Shown piece by piece: positions 16,442 through 25,903 of a DNA stretch of 64,000 bases. The notes beneath the pieces were generated by a model that worked only from the letters and a program-made list of their open reading frames with translations, did not search any database and had not been told where the DNA came from. The stretch is from positions 62,001 to 126,000 of the forward strand of contig CAILBC010000020.1 in NCBI GenBank assembly GCA_903832325.1. The letters run 5' to 3'. The DNA comes from an uncultured Sphingomonadales bacterium (GTDB taxonomy: Bacteria > Pseudomonadota > Alphaproteobacteria > Sphingomonadales > Sphingomonadaceae). The translations under genes were made by a program, and so were the position numbers. How positions within the stretch are numbered: position 1 is the first letter of the stretch; each line of letters opens with the position of its first letter.

Positions 16442-18205
16442 ATGGCCCACGCCGACCACACCTCCTATGACCTGATTCTGCGCGGCGGCACGATTGTCGA
16501 TGGCACCGGCGCGCCCCGGTTCACCGGTGATATTGCCATTCGCGATGGCCTGATTGCCGCCGTGGGCACGGTTTCCGGCAGCGCGGCGCGCGAAATCGCG
16601 GTGCACGGCCTGGTCGTTGCGCCGGGCTGGGTGGATATCCACACGCATTACGATGGCCAGGCCACGTGGGACGCGGAAATGGCGCCCTCATCGTGGCACG
16701 GTGTTACCACCGCGATCATGGGCAATTGCGGCGTGGGCTTTGCGCCTGCCGCGCCCGATCGGCACCAGTGGCTGATCGGCCTGATGGAAGGGGTGGAGGA
16801 TATCCCCGGCACCGCGCTGACCGAAGGGATTTCGTGGGAATGGGAAAGCTTTCCCGAATATCTCGACGCGCTGGAACGCCGCCCGCGCAGCATCGATATC
16901 GGCACCCACGTGCCGCATGGCGCGGTGCGCGCCTATGTGCTGGGTGATCGCGAACGGCCCGGCGCCGTGCCGACCGAGGCCGATATTGCCGCCATGGCGA
17001 CAATTGTCGAACAGGGCATGCGCGCCGGCGCGCTGGGTTTTTCGACCAGCCGCACGGTGATCCACAAATCGATCGACGGCGAAGTCGTGCCCGGCACCAC
17101 CGCCACCGCCGAAGAACTCGTGGCGATCGGGCGCGCGATGGGCCGCGTCGGCCATGGCGTGTTCGAACTGGCCAGCGATCTGCGCCCCGAATGGCGGGAA
17201 TTCGACTGGATGGGCACGGTCAGCCGCGAAACCGGGCTGCCGGTGGTCTTTGCCGCGCTGCAATCAATCGCCCGCGAAACCACGCTGGACGATCAGATTG
17301 CGGAAATGGAGCGGCAGAACGCCGCCGGCGCGCGGATCATCGCGGCCATCGCGCTGCGCGGCAATGGCGTGATCATGGGCTGGCGCGGCACGGTGCACCC
17401 GTTCCGGTTCCGCCCGAGCTGGTTCGCGATCGAGGCGCTGCCCTGGGACGAACAGCTGGCACATCTGCGCGATCCGGCGTTTCGCGCCACGCTGCTGGCA
17501 GAGCCCAACCTGTTTCCCGAAAGCGATATCGTCCACCTTTATCGCGCGCTGACCGAAGGGTGGGACCGGCTTTACGAAATGGACCCCGATTTCGATTACG
17601 AACCCCAGGCGCCGGCCAGCATTGCCGCGCGCGCCGCAGCCAAAGGCGTGACCCCGGCCGAATATGCCTATGACCTGATGACCGCGGACGATGGCACCGG
17701 GTTCATCTATCACCCGATTCTCAATTACGCCGATGGCAATCTCGATTTCCTCGAAAAGCTGCAGGCGCGCGACGATTGCGTCAATTCGCTCAGCGATGGC
17801 GGCGCGCATTGCGGCACGATCTGCGATGCCGCATCGCCCACGTTCATGCTGCAACACTGGGTGCGCGATCGCAAACGCGGCGGGCGCCTTACGCTGGAGG
17901 CCGCGGTAAAGCGGCAAAGCCACGATACCGCGCGGCTTTACGGTCTTGATGATCGCGGCGTGATCGCGCCGGGCACGCTGGCCGATCTCAACGTGATCGA
18001 TTTCGAGCACTTGCAGCTTGAACAACCATGGCTGGCATTCGACCTGCCTGCCGGGGGCAAGCGTTTGCTGCAGCGCGCGCAAGGCTATCGCTATACCATC
18101 AAATCGGGCACGATCACGTTCGAGGATGGCCGCTGGACCGGTGCCACACCGGGCGGCGTGCTGCGCGGGCCCCAGCGCGCGGCCCTGCTCGAAGCGGCGG
18201 AATAG
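16442..18205 (+). CDS. N-acyl-D-amino-acid deacylase family amidohydrolase
   Basis: A 587-residue metal-dependent amidohydrolase. YDLILRGGTIVDGTGAPRFTGDI opens the small beta domain; PGWVDIHTHYDGQATWD carries the H67-x-H69 metal motif; TTAIMGNCGVGFAP and the later SDGGAHCG supply further metal and substrate positions; the protein ends with a second beta segment (GTLADLNVIDFEHL). This is the D-aminoacylase/N-acyl-D-glutamate deacylase group, which frees D-amino acids from N-acylated forms. Several members of this group act on other cyclic amides, so the substrate is uncertain. The start ATG lies just after GGGGAGAGCACAGCC. Single gene, convergent with the chemotaxis transducer. Confidence 0.85.
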   Translation: MAHADHTSYDLILRGGTIVDGTGAPRFTGDIAIRDGLIAAVGTVSGSAAREIAVHGLVVAPGWVDIHTHYDGQATWDAEMAPSSWHGVTTAIMGNCGVGFAPAAPDRHQWLIGLMEGVEDIPGTALTEGISWEWESFPEYLDALERRPRSIDIGTHVPHGAVRAYVLGDRERPGAVPTEADIAAMATIVEQGMRAGALGFSTSRTVIHKSIDGEVVPGTTATAEELVAIGRAMGRVGHGVFELASDLRPEWREFDWMGTVSRETGLPVVFAALQSIARETTLDDQIAEMERQNAAGARIIAAIALRGNGVIMGWRGTVHPFRFRPSWFAIEALPWDEQLAHLRDPAFRATLLAEPNLFPESDIVHLYRALTEGWDRLYEMDPDFDYEPQAPASIAARAAAKGVTPAEYAYDLMTADDGTGFIYHPILNYADGNLDFLEKLQARDDCVNSLSDGGAHCGTICDAASPTFMLQHWVRDRKRGGRLTLEAAVKRQSHDTARLYGLDDRGVIAPGTLADLNVIDFEHLQLEQPWLAFDLPAGGKRLLQRAQGYRYTIKSGTITFEDGRWTGATPGGVLRGPQRAALLEAAE

Positions 18206-18224
18206 GCGCCCCGGTTTCGGAGTT

Positions 18225-18268
18225 GATGGCCGGGAGGGTCAGGCCGGGCGGGTTCAGGCCGCGCGCCT
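18225..18268 (-). repeat. 15-bp repeat overlapping the chemotaxis-transducer stop codon
   Basis: On the plus strand TCAGGCCGCGCGCCT (18254-18268, containing the reversed stop) is followed outward by TCAGGCCGGGCGGGT (18239-18253) and a degraded copy ending at 18238. Each full copy repeats GGCCTGA on the gene strand. Confidence 0.6.
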
Positions 18269-19732
18269 GGCCCCGGAAGCCACCCGCTCCCCCCGAAACG
18301 CGCGCACTTGTCCTTTCAGCGCGTCGGCGGCGGTGGCAAGGTTGCGCGCCGCGGCCGTCGCCTGTTCCACCATGGCGGCATTGTGCTGGGTCATGACGTC
18401 AAGCTCGCTGACGGTTTCGCGCACTTCGCGGATCTGATCGGCCTGTGCGCGCGCGGTCGTGGCAATCGTGCTGGCCAGATCGGCAATATCGCCAACTTTG
18501 CTGACGATCCGGCCAAACGTGTCGCCCGTCTGCCCGACCATGTGCACCCCGCGTTCGACCTGGGCGGCGCTCGCGCCGATCAGCTTCTTGATATCGAGCG
18601 CGGCATCGGCCGATCGCTGGGCAAGCGCGCGCACTTCGGTGGCCACCACGGCAAAACCGCGCCCCGCATCGCCCGCGCGGGCCGCTTCGACCCCGGCATT
18701 GAGCGCCAGCAGATTGGTCTGGAATGCGATGCCGTCGATCACCGCGATGATCTTGCCGATTTCCTGCGCCGAACGGTGAATGTCGGTCATCGCGGTCACG
18801 GCCTCGTCCACCACCGTACCGCCGGCGCGGGCATCTTCGTGCGCGGCCTGAATCGCCGCATACATCTGCGCAGCATCGCCCGCGGTCTGCCCCACACTGC
18901 TGGCCAGCCCGGTCATCGCGGCAGAGGCTTCTTCCAGGCTGGCGGCCTGATGCTCGGTGCGCATCGCCAGATCGTCGGAGGCCTGGCGGATTTCGCGCGC
19001 GCCGCTGTCAACCTGGCTTGCGCTTTCGGCCACATTGCCCAGCACGGCGCTGACTTTGGCCCGCATCGCCTCGAAATCGCGCTGCAGGTTTTCAAATCCG
19101 GGCGGCAGAGTGCGCAGGCTGGTGGCAAAATCCCCTTCGGTCATGGCGTGCAGCGCTTCGCCCAATTGCGCGATCACCGCCTCGCGGCGTTCGGCCTCGG
19201 CCTTGAAATAGGCGCCCAGCGCGCCGTCCATGTCCAGCAGCGCCATTTTGATCAGAGTGCCAACGGTCTTGCCCAGCGGCGCGCCCAAGGGCCCGAACGA
19301 TTGCCGCGCCAGCCCCTGCACCATGTCATCAAGCACTGCGGCATAGCCGCCGATGTACCAGTGCATCTCAAGCCCGACCCGCGCATGGATCAGGCCGATC
19401 GCTTCGGCCGCTTCCATCTGGCGCGCATCGGGCGCGGCGGAAAACATCCGGCCCCAATGTTCGACCTGTTTGGACCGCGCGTGATCGATGGACCGTTGCG
19501 AGGAAAACATGGCCGCGGTGGCCGGCTGCGCGCCGATCCGGCGATAGAGCCCGTCAAGCGCGCGGGCGCTGTGGCGCTGCAAGATCCTTGCGATCCGGCC
19601 AAAACGCGCAAAATCGCTGCTGTTCAGCCCGAAAAAGGCGGTCTTTTCGGCGATTGTCGGCGCGCCGGTTGGCGCATGCGCGCCGCTTTGCTGCGCCGTT
19701 GCGATCCGGGCCCCGGAAAACGTTTTGGCCAT
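18254..19732 (-). CDS. Globin-coupled methyl-accepting chemotaxis transducer (aerotaxis)
   Basis: A 492-residue soluble transducer. Residues about 30-185 form a globin-coupled-sensor domain: [20 protein letters not shown] contains the proximal haem histidine H116 within the H-x3-GL-x3-WYIG pattern of HemAT-like proteins. A linker with HAMP-like heptads follows, then a coiled-coil MCP domain whose tip reads [20 protein letters not shown] and [21 protein letters not shown]. There is no membrane helix, so it would sense O2 (or NO/CO) in the cytoplasm and feed CheA. No che genes are nearby. Its stop codon lies in a 15-bp repeat. The start at 19732 is the first ATG of the frame. Confidence 0.93.
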   Translation of the reverse strand: MAKTFSGARIATAQQSGAHAPTGAPTIAEKTAFFGLNSSDFARFGRIARILQRHSARALDGLYRRIGAQPATAAMFSSQRSIDHARSKQVEHWGRMFSAAPDARQMEAAEAIGLIHARVGLEMHWYIGGYAAVLDDMVQGLARQSFGPLGAPLGKTVGTLIKMALLDMDGALGAYFKAEAERREAVIAQLGEALHAMTEGDFATSLRTLPPGFENLQRDFEAMRAKVSAVLGNVAESASQVDSGAREIRQASDDLAMRTEHQAASLEEASAAMTGLASSVGQTAGDAAQMYAAIQAAHEDARAGGTVVDEAVTAMTDIHRSAQEIGKIIAVIDGIAFQTNLLALNAGVEAARAGDAGRGFAVVATEVRALAQRSADAALDIKKLIGASAAQVERGVHMVGQTGDTFGRIVSKVGDIADLASTIATTARAQADQIREVRETVSELDVMTQHNAAMVEQATAAARNLATAADALKGQVRAFRGERVASGARRAA

Positions 19733-19835
19733 GTCGCTGAAATCCCTGCTGTGGTACGCACTTGGTATATCACGCAGGTTTGAAGGAACCCTCCGCAGCG
19801 GATAGGCTAAATCGCTTAACCAAGGGCAGTATTTC

Positions 19836-19858
19836 GCCGGGGCATCAGGCGCCCCGGC
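19836..19858. terminator. Hairpin just after dnaN
   Basis: GCCGGGGC (19836-19843) and GCCCCGGC (19851-19858) form a perfect 8-bp stem with a 7-base loop, beginning three bases after the dnaN stop. No T-run follows on the gene strand, so termination by this element alone is uncertain. Confidence 0.45.
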
Positions 19859-19861
19859 CGG

Positions 19862-20980
19862 TCACACGCGCATCGGCATCAGGACATAGAGCGCGGGCGA
19901 TTTTTCATCCTTGCGGATCAGCGTCGGCGCGCTGGCATCGGCCAGGTGCAGTTCGACCAGATCGCCATCGATCTGGCTGAGGATGTCTTTCAGGTAATTG
20001 GCATTGAACCCGATTTCAAAGCCGGCCGCGCGATAGTCGGCGGGCACTTCTTCGGCGGCGGTGCCGTTGTCGGGGCTGGTGACCGACAGCGTGACACGGT
20101 CGGTATCGAGCGCCATTTTCACCGCGCGGGTCTTTTCCGTGGCGATTGTTGCCACGCGGTCAACCCCCTCGAAAAAGGCGCGCGGGTCCAGCCGCAGCAG
20201 CTTGTCATTGCCGGTCGGGATCACCCGGCTGTAATCGGGGAACGTGCCATCGATCAGCTTGCTGGTCAGCACCACGCCGAATTCGCCGCCCAGCGTGAAC
20301 CGCACTTTGCTCGCCGAAAGATCGACCAGCACGGCGGTATCGAGCACGTCTTCAAGCAGTTTGCGCAGTTCGCCCACGCATTTGCGCGGGATGATCACGT
20401 CGGGCATGCCTTCGGCGCCTTCGGGCCGCGCCAGCGTGAAACGGGCCAGCCGGTGGCCGTCGGTTGCGGCGGCCTTCAGCACATCATCGCTGACATGCAG
20501 GAAAATGCCGTTGAGGTAATAGCGGGTTTCTTCGGTGGAAATGGCAAAACGCGTGCGGTCGATCAGTTCGGCCAGCGTGCGCGCGGGAATTTCAAAGCTG
20601 GTGGGCAGATCGCCTTCGACAATCACCGGAAAATCGTCGCGCGGCAGCGTGGGCAGCTGAAACCGGCTGCGCCCGGCCTTTACCACCATGCGGTTGTCCG
20701 CGGTTTCCAGGCTGACTTGCGATCCGTCCTGCAATTTGCGCGCGATGTCGAACAGCAGGTGCGCCGAAACGGTGATCGCGCCGGGCACTTCGACCATGAC
20801 CGCGGGCATCGATTCGATCACCTGCAAATCAAGATCGGTCGCCATCAGCTTTACCGTGCCGTCGGCCGCCGCATCGATCAGCACGTTTGACAGAATCGGG
20901 ATCGTGTTGCGCCGTTCCACCACCGATTGCACGTGGGACAAACAGCGCAGCAGGGTCGCGCGTTCGATGGTCGCCTTCAT
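19862..20980 (-). CDS. dnaN: DNA polymerase III beta subunit (sliding clamp)
   Basis: A 372-residue beta clamp, full length. It starts MKATIERATLLRCLSHVQSVVERR, the usual DnaN beginning, and contains three topologically repeated domains, with the third ending YVLMPMRV (the C-terminal MP-M-R tail that lines the peptide-binding pocket). The clamp encircles DNA and tethers polymerase III and repair partners. The frame is open upstream to 21232, but homology and length support the ATG at 20980. It is not next to dnaA or recF here, in keeping with scattered replication genes in many alphaproteobacteria; no origin-like DnaA box cluster was seen around it. Confidence 0.97.
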   Translation of the reverse strand: MKATIERATLLRCLSHVQSVVERRNTIPILSNVLIDAAADGTVKLMATDLDLQVIESMPAVMVEVPGAITVSAHLLFDIARKLQDGSQVSLETADNRMVVKAGRSRFQLPTLPRDDFPVIVEGDLPTSFEIPARTLAELIDRTRFAISTEETRYYLNGIFLHVSDDVLKAAATDGHRLARFTLARPEGAEGMPDVIIPRKCVGELRKLLEDVLDTAVLVDLSASKVRFTLGGEFGVVLTSKLIDGTFPDYSRVIPTGNDKLLRLDPRAFFEGVDRVATIATEKTRAVKMALDTDRVTLSVTSPDNGTAAEEVPADYRAAGFEIGFNANYLKDILSQIDGDLVELHLADASAPTLIRKDEKSPALYVLMPMRV

Positions 20981-21256
20981 TCTCGTCTCGATCCCTCGGT
21001 CATGCCATCCGGGCCGGGTCAGGCAGCGGGCGGGCCCGCACCTGTCCGACCCACCTGCGAAGCGCCGTTGCGCGCGGAATCGCGCAAGGCGTGGAGCGGT
21101 TTCGGACCACCTTCCATAACCGCGCGGGATACCTGTGCAAGCACGCACAGCAGGCAAAGGCGCGAAGCTGTGCATAAAATGCAGCAAAGCGCCGGAGTCG
21201 GGCGGAGCCGGGCCCGCTGGCCACCATCGCACGGCGATAAGTAAAACTGCGTAACT

Positions 21257-21802
21257 CTAATCCAGGTCGCGCAGCGCGTCGAACATCTGCGCGGTGGCGA
21301 TGATCCAGGCGTTGATCAGGCCCCAGCCATCGGCGCTGATCCGCGCCGGATCGTGCCCTGCGCCGGCCATTGCGGCGGTCACCCGGCGCAAATCGCCCTC
21401 GGTTACCTTTTCCGCCGGATTGTTGGCATTGCCCGGGCCGATATCGAGCGCCTGGTCGATCAATGCCGAAGGCAGACCCATCGCCGCCAGCCGTTCATCG
21501 ATCACATCGCGCCCCATGCGCCCGATGACATAGCCATAATAGGCATCGCGCTGCTTTGGCGTCAGAAACTGGTCTTCGGCACAGCGATCGGTCAGCGCGC
21601 GCACCGCATCGAGCGTTTCGCGCCCGCGATCGGGATCGCGGCTGATAATCACATCGGCAATCCGCGCATCCAGCCCCGCGGGCGCGGCCTGCAACGCGCA
21701 GGCCAGTGCCTCGGGCGGGCGGGCCTGCGCCGTGCCCCCGGCCAGCAGACCCGCAAGCGCTGCCAAAACAACCGGCAGGGCAACTGGCCGGCAGGTGCGC
21801 AT
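21257..21802 (-). CDS. Exported protein of unknown function
   Basis: A 181-residue protein with a clear signal peptide (MRTCRPVALPVVLAALAGLLAGGTAQA, cleavage near residue 27). The mature part is mostly helical, with two cysteines at the start and middle that could pair in the periplasm, and a conserved-looking GLINAWIIATAQMFDALRDLD end. I do not recognise the family. It lies two bases downstream of fabG on the same strand and probably shares its transcript, but nothing indicates a role in fatty-acid synthesis. The 276-bp gap to dnaN upstream shows no other gene. Confidence 0.65.
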   Translation of the reverse strand: MRTCRPVALPVVLAALAGLLAGGTAQARPPEALACALQAAPAGLDARIADVIISRDPDRGRETLDAVRALTDRCAEDQFLTPKQRDAYYGYVIGRMGRDVIDERLAAMGLPSALIDQALDIGPGNANNPAEKVTEGDLRRVTAAMAGAGHDPARISADGWGLINAWIIATAQMFDALRDLD

Positions 21803-21804
21803 GA

Positions 21805-22569
21805 TCAGGACAGCATCGCCATGCCGCCGTTCACATGCAGCGTCTGCCCGGTCACATAGCCGGCCTCGCGGCTGGCGAGATAGGCCACTGCCGCGCCGAT
21901 ATCGCCGCCTTCGCCCATCCGCCCCATCGGAATGCGCGCATTCAGCGCATCCTTTTGCGCATCGGGCAGCCCGTCGGTCATCGCCGTGCGGATAAAGCCC
22001 GGCGCCACGCAGTTCACCGTGATCCCCCGGCTGGCCAGTTCCTGGCCCAGCGATTTCGACATGCCGACCAGCCCGGCCTTTGCCGCGGCATAGTTGACCT
22101 GCCCCGGATTGCCGGTGGCGCCGACCACGCTGGTGATGGTGATGATGCGGCCATGGCGCGCCTTCATCATCGGGCGGGCCGCAGCGCGCATCAGGCGAAA
22201 CGCCGCCTCGAGATTCACGCGGATCACCTGGTCCCAGTCTTCGTCCTTCATCCGCATGATCAGGCTGTCACGCGTGATCCCGGCATTGTTGACCAGAATG
22301 TCCACTTTGCCCAGCGTATCGATCGCCGCGGGCACGAGGTGTTCCACCGATTCCGCCTGCGACAGATCGCACGTTATCTCGACATGATCATGGCCATAGG
22401 TGTCGTTCAGTTCATCGCGAAACGCGCGAAGCTTCGCCGCATTGGTGCCCGACAGCGCCAGCCGCGCGCCCTGCCGCGCCAGCGCATGGCAAATCGCCGA
22501 ACCGATGCCCCCGGCAGCCCCGGTAACCAGCGCGGTCTGCCCGGTCAGGTCGAAAAGACGGTGGTCCAT
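21805..22569 (-). CDS. fabG: 3-oxoacyl-[acyl-carrier-protein] reductase
   Basis: A 254-residue short-chain dehydrogenase. The Rossmann motif VTGAAGGIGSAI (about 15-26), NNAG (94-97) and the catalytic S147, Y160 and K164 (Y-x3-K within VNYAAAKAG) are all present, as is the GYVTGQTLHVNGGMAM end typical of FabG. It reduces 3-oxoacyl-ACP with NADPH in fatty-acid elongation. It is four bases downstream of fabD on the same strand, the classic fabD-fabG arrangement; acpP and fabF are not in this window. Confidence 0.95.
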   Translation of the reverse strand: MDHRLFDLTGQTALVTGAAGGIGSAICHALARQGARLALSGTNAAKLRAFRDELNDTYGHDHVEITCDLSQAESVEHLVPAAIDTLGKVDILVNNAGITRDSLIMRMKDEDWDQVIRVNLEAAFRLMRAAARPMMKARHGRIITITSVVGATGNPGQVNYAAAKAGLVGMSKSLGQELASRGITVNCVAPGFIRTAMTDGLPDAQKDALNARIPMGRMGEGGDIGAAVAYLASREAGYVTGQTLHVNGGMAMLS

Positions 22570-22573
22570 GGTC

Positions 22574-23509
22574 TTACAGCTCCTTCAGCAGCATTTCGAT
22601 ATCGGCCATCGACACCACGCTGGTGATCGAAACATCGGCCACGCTGCGCGCAATCATCGGCCCCAGCACTTTGCCGCCCAGTTCGATGAACTGTTCAACG
22701 CCGGCATCGCGCATGGCCATTGCGCTTTCGCGCCAGCGCACCCGCCCGGTCACTTGTTCCACCAGCAGCCGGGCCACTTCGGCCGGATCAGTTACCGGCG
22801 CGGCGGTCACATTGGCAAACAGCGCCACGGTCAGCGCGCGCGGCGGCGTTTCGGCCAGCGCCTGCGCCATGGCATCGGCGGCGGGCTGCATCAGCGGGCA
22901 ATGGAATGGCGCCGAAACCGGCAGCAGCACGCCACGTTTGATGCCATGGTCCTTCACCATCGCCACCGCGCGGTCGATCGCGGCCTTGTGCCCCGACAGC
23001 ACGACTTGCGTCGGATCGTTGTCATTGGCCACGGTGCAGACTTCGCCTTGCGCCGCGGCTGTGGCCAGCGCAGTCGCCTTTTCGATATCCGCGCCCAGCA
23101 GCGCGGCCATCGCGCCCACGCCCACCGGCACGGCGGCCTGCATCGACTGCCCGCGCAGTTTCAGCAGGCGCGCGGTATCGGCCAGGCTGAAAGCGCCGGC
23201 GGCGCACAGCGCGGTATATTCGCCCAGGCTGTGCCCGGCGACAAAATCGGCCCGGTCGGCCAGCGCCATGCCGCCTTCACGCTCCAGCACGCGCAGCATG
23301 GCAATGGCATGCGCCATGATCGCCGGCTGCGCGTTTTCGGTCAGAGTCAGCTGGTCTTCGGGCCCTTCGGCCATGATGCGGAACAGTTTCTGCCCCAGCG
23401 CATCATCCACTTCCTCGAAAACTTCGCGCGCCACGCGGCTGGCCGCGGCCAGTTCCACGCCCATGCCGACTTTCTGGCTACCCTGTCCCGGAAAAACGAA
23501 TGCTCGCAT
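22574..23509 (-). CDS. fabD: Malonyl-CoA:ACP transacylase
   Basis: A 311-residue FabD. It begins MRAFVFPGQGSQ, the family signature, and has the catalytic serine S94 in GHSLGEY with the later SAPFHCPLM supplying the histidine. It moves malonyl groups from CoA to acyl-carrier protein, providing the extender for fatty-acid synthesis. The open frame continues upstream to 23707 without homology, so the ATG at 23509 is correct; AGAGACAAGACC lies upstream. First gene of the fabD-fabG unit, 34 bp after the LD-carboxypeptidase stop on the same strand. Confidence 0.96.
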   Translation of the reverse strand: MRAFVFPGQGSQKVGMGVELAAASRVAREVFEEVDDALGQKLFRIMAEGPEDQLTLTENAQPAIMAHAIAMLRVLEREGGMALADRADFVAGHSLGEYTALCAAGAFSLADTARLLKLRGQSMQAAVPVGVGAMAALLGADIEKATALATAAAQGEVCTVANDNDPTQVVLSGHKAAIDRAVAMVKDHGIKRGVLLPVSAPFHCPLMQPAADAMAQALAETPPRALTVALFANVTAAPVTDPAEVARLLVEQVTGRVRWRESAMAMRDAGVEQFIELGGKVLGPMIARSVADVSITSVVSMADIEMLLKEL

Positions 23510-23543
23510 CGGTCTTGTCTCTCCTTGCGCTCTTGCCGCGCGC

Positions 23544-24386
23544 TTATTGGCCTTCCTGCCGCTCGGCAAGCCCGAACGGCACGATCCTGTTGGCGGCATC
23601 GTGGCCGATATCGGCCTGGCCCAGCCAGGCAATGCCCTGCCGGTCGCACCAGTCGCGCGCCATCGCCGACGGCTCCATGCCGAACGGGCGGTCGTTTTCC
23701 GGCACATCGCTGATCCGGCCCAGCCTGATCCCCGCCACCCCCTGCGCCGCCAGCGCGGTGGTCACATGAAAAAGCAGGCGGTCAACCGCGTAGTGATATT
23801 CGGCCACTTCCTCCAGCAGCACAACATGCCCGCGCAGATCGGGCATCAGCGGCGTGCCCACCAGCATCGCCAGCGTCATCAGATTGAACGCCGCCACCGG
23901 GCGATGGTCGATCCCGGGCTCTTCGCCCGAACGGTCACCGCTCAGCCAGGCCAGCACCCGGCGCACCGCCCGATCACCCCCGGCGCGGCGGATATCCGCA
24001 GGCATCGGCGCATGAACCGGGCGGCCCACACCCGCGCGATAGAGCCCGCCCAGCATCGTGCCGGCGTCGGAATAGCCCAGATAGAGCTTGCCCTTTGCCG
24101 CCGGGCCCAATCCTGCCGAGTTCAGCGCCGCAATCGCTGCCCCCGCCATGCGCACCGCGCCATAGCCACCACGCGCAAACCACACCGCATCGCAATCGGG
24201 ATCGCTGGCGCATTCCACAAAGGCATCGCGCCGCAGCGCATCGGGCCCGGCAAAATGCCCGTGCACGGCAAAGCACTGCGGATGGAAATCGAGCGTGATC
24301 CCCGGAAAATCGGCCGCCAACGCCAGCACCCGCTGCGCATCATCGCGGGACAACGGGGTGGATGGAGCGCAAAGGCGAACACGCAT
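23544..24386 (-). CDS. ldcA: LD-carboxypeptidase (peptidase S66, LdcA type)
   Basis: A 280-residue S66 serine peptidase. ARGGYGAVRMA is the conserved glycine loop, GYSDAGTML carries the nucleophilic serine, VHAPMPAD follows it, and the charge-relay residues are in EEVAEYHY and the later HV segment. LdcA removes the terminal D-Ala from murein tetrapeptides in the cytoplasm, giving the tripeptide that Mpl can reuse. It is divergent, 77 bp apart, from a gene for an Mpl-like ligase, so the pair encodes successive recycling steps. The MccF branch, which cleaves microcin C-like compounds, shares this fold; context favours recycling. ATG at 24386 chosen by homology. Confidence 0.85.
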   Translation of the reverse strand: MRVRLCAPSTPLSRDDAQRVLALAADFPGITLDFHPQCFAVHGHFAGPDALRRDAFVECASDPDCDAVWFARGGYGAVRMAGAAIAALNSAGLGPAAKGKLYLGYSDAGTMLGGLYRAGVGRPVHAPMPADIRRAGGDRAVRRVLAWLSGDRSGEEPGIDHRPVAAFNLMTLAMLVGTPLMPDLRGHVVLLEEVAEYHYAVDRLLFHVTTALAAQGVAGIRLGRISDVPENDRPFGMEPSAMARDWCDRQGIAWLGQADIGHDAANRIVPFGLAERQEGQ

Positions 24387-24463
24387 GATTGCCGGGCATA
24401 GGCGATTGGCCGCCTTGCGCAAGTCTGGACTGAACAGGCCAATGCTGTAGGAACAGCCGCACC

Positions 24464-25894
24464 ATGACCCAGCCTGCCGACCTGATCGCCCGCAACCTGA
24501 CAGCACACCCGTGGTTCTTCTGCGGCATTGGCGGATCGGGCATGCTGCCGCTGGCGCTGATCCTGCGCGGGCTGGGCGCAACCGTCGCCGGGTCCGACCG
24601 CAGCCGCGATCAGGGCCGCACGCCGGAAAAATTCGCCTGGCTGGAATCGCTGGGCATCACGCTCCACCCGCAAGACGGCAGCGGCATCGTTGCGCCCGGC
24701 CAGGTGCTCGTCGCCTCGGCCGCGATCGAAGACAGCGTGCCCGAAGTGGCGGCGGCGCGGGCGCTGGGCCTGGCGCGGCTGTCGCGCGCCGATCTGCTGG
24801 CCGCGCTGTTCAACCGCGCCGCCCGCCCGATCGCGGTGGCCGGCACCAGCGGCAAATCGACCGTGACCGGCATGATCGGCTGGATCCTGACCGAAGTCGG
24901 GCGCGATCCGACCATCATGAACGGCGCGGTGATGAAGAATTTCGTCGCGCCCGACACCCCCTTTGCGTCGGCCCGCGTGGGCCAGGGCGATGATTTCGTG
25001 GCCGAAGTGGATGAAAGCGACGGGTCGATCGCGCTTTATCGCCCCGCCATCGGCGTGCTCGGCAATGTCAGCCTGGATCACAAGAGTCTCGACGAACTGC
25101 GTGTGCTGTTTGGCGATTTCGTCGCGCGCTGCGGGGCAATCGCGATCAACGCCGACGATGCCGAAAGCATGGCGCTGGCCCCGCGCGGGCGCGCCACGCT
25201 GACGTTTGGCATGGGCCCGGACGCGGTGATCGCCGCCGATCCCGCCTCAATCCGCGAAACACCAACCGGCATCGCGGCCACGGTGATCGACCGGCGCTGC
25301 GGTGCGCGCCACGATCTGGCGCTGATTGTGCCGGGCAGGCATAATCTGATGAACGCATTGGCCGCGCTGGCCGGCGCAGACCTGGCCAGGGTACCGCTGG
25401 CGCTCGCGATCGCTGCGCTGGGCCGCTTTGCCGGGCTGGCACGGCGGTTCGATATTGTCGGCACCAGCGCCGGCGGGGTGACGGTGATCGACGATTTCGG
25501 GCACAACCCCGAAAAAGTCGCGGCCACGCTTGCCACATTGCGCGCCCATCCCGGCCGGGTAATCGCGCTGTTTCAGCCGCATGGCTATGGCCCCTTGCGC
25601 CAGATGGGCGCAGAACTGGCCGACGTGCTGGCCACGCGCCTGACCAAAGACGACCGCGTGATCCTGACCGATCCGGTCTATTTTGGCGGCACGGTCGATC
25701 GGTCCGTGGGGTCGGAACGGATCGCCGGGCTGATCAATGCGGCCGGCGGCCATGCCCGCCACATTCCGGCACGCGCTGATGCCGGCATTGCGATCGTCGC
25801 CATGGCCCGCCCCGGCGACCGCGTGGTGGTGATGGGCGCGCGCGACGATACACTGGCGATCTTTGCGGCCGATATCTTGGCCCAATTGGCCTGA
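24464..25894 (+). CDS. mpl: Mur ligase, Mpl/MurC-like (murein peptide recycling)
   Basis: A 476-residue ATP-dependent Mur ligase. [27 protein letters not shown] is the MurC/Mpl N-terminal UDP-binding domain; the P-loop is AGTSGKST (126-133); EVDESDGSI and [14 protein letters not shown] are central-domain motifs; [13 protein letters not shown] and [14 protein letters not shown] belong to the central and C-terminal domains. MurC itself is normally in the division cluster, and the neighbour is ldcA, so this copy is most likely Mpl, which joins recycled tripeptide to UDP-MurNAc. A divergent Mur ligase of unknown substrate cannot be excluded. Ends ten bases from the convergent OYE-like gene. Confidence 0.8.
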   Translation: MTQPADLIARNLTAHPWFFCGIGGSGMLPLALILRGLGATVAGSDRSRDQGRTPEKFAWLESLGITLHPQDGSGIVAPGQVLVASAAIEDSVPEVAAARALGLARLSRADLLAALFNRAARPIAVAGTSGKSTVTGMIGWILTEVGRDPTIMNGAVMKNFVAPDTPFASARVGQGDDFVAEVDESDGSIALYRPAIGVLGNVSLDHKSLDELRVLFGDFVARCGAIAINADDAESMALAPRGRATLTFGMGPDAVIAADPASIRETPTGIAATVIDRRCGARHDLALIVPGRHNLMNALAALAGADLARVPLALAIAALGRFAGLARRFDIVGTSAGGVTVIDDFGHNPEKVAATLATLRAHPGRVIALFQPHGYGPLRQMGAELADVLATRLTKDDRVILTDPVYFGGTVDRSVGSERIAGLINAAGGHARHIPARADAGIAIVAMARPGDRVVVMGARDDTLAIFAADILAQLA

Positions 25895-25903
25895 TTTCGC
25901 GCG

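Noticed and set aside
19862..21256. Replication origin near dnaN
   Set aside because: No DnaA-box cluster or AT-rich unwinding region seen, and dnaA, recF and gyrB are absent nearby.
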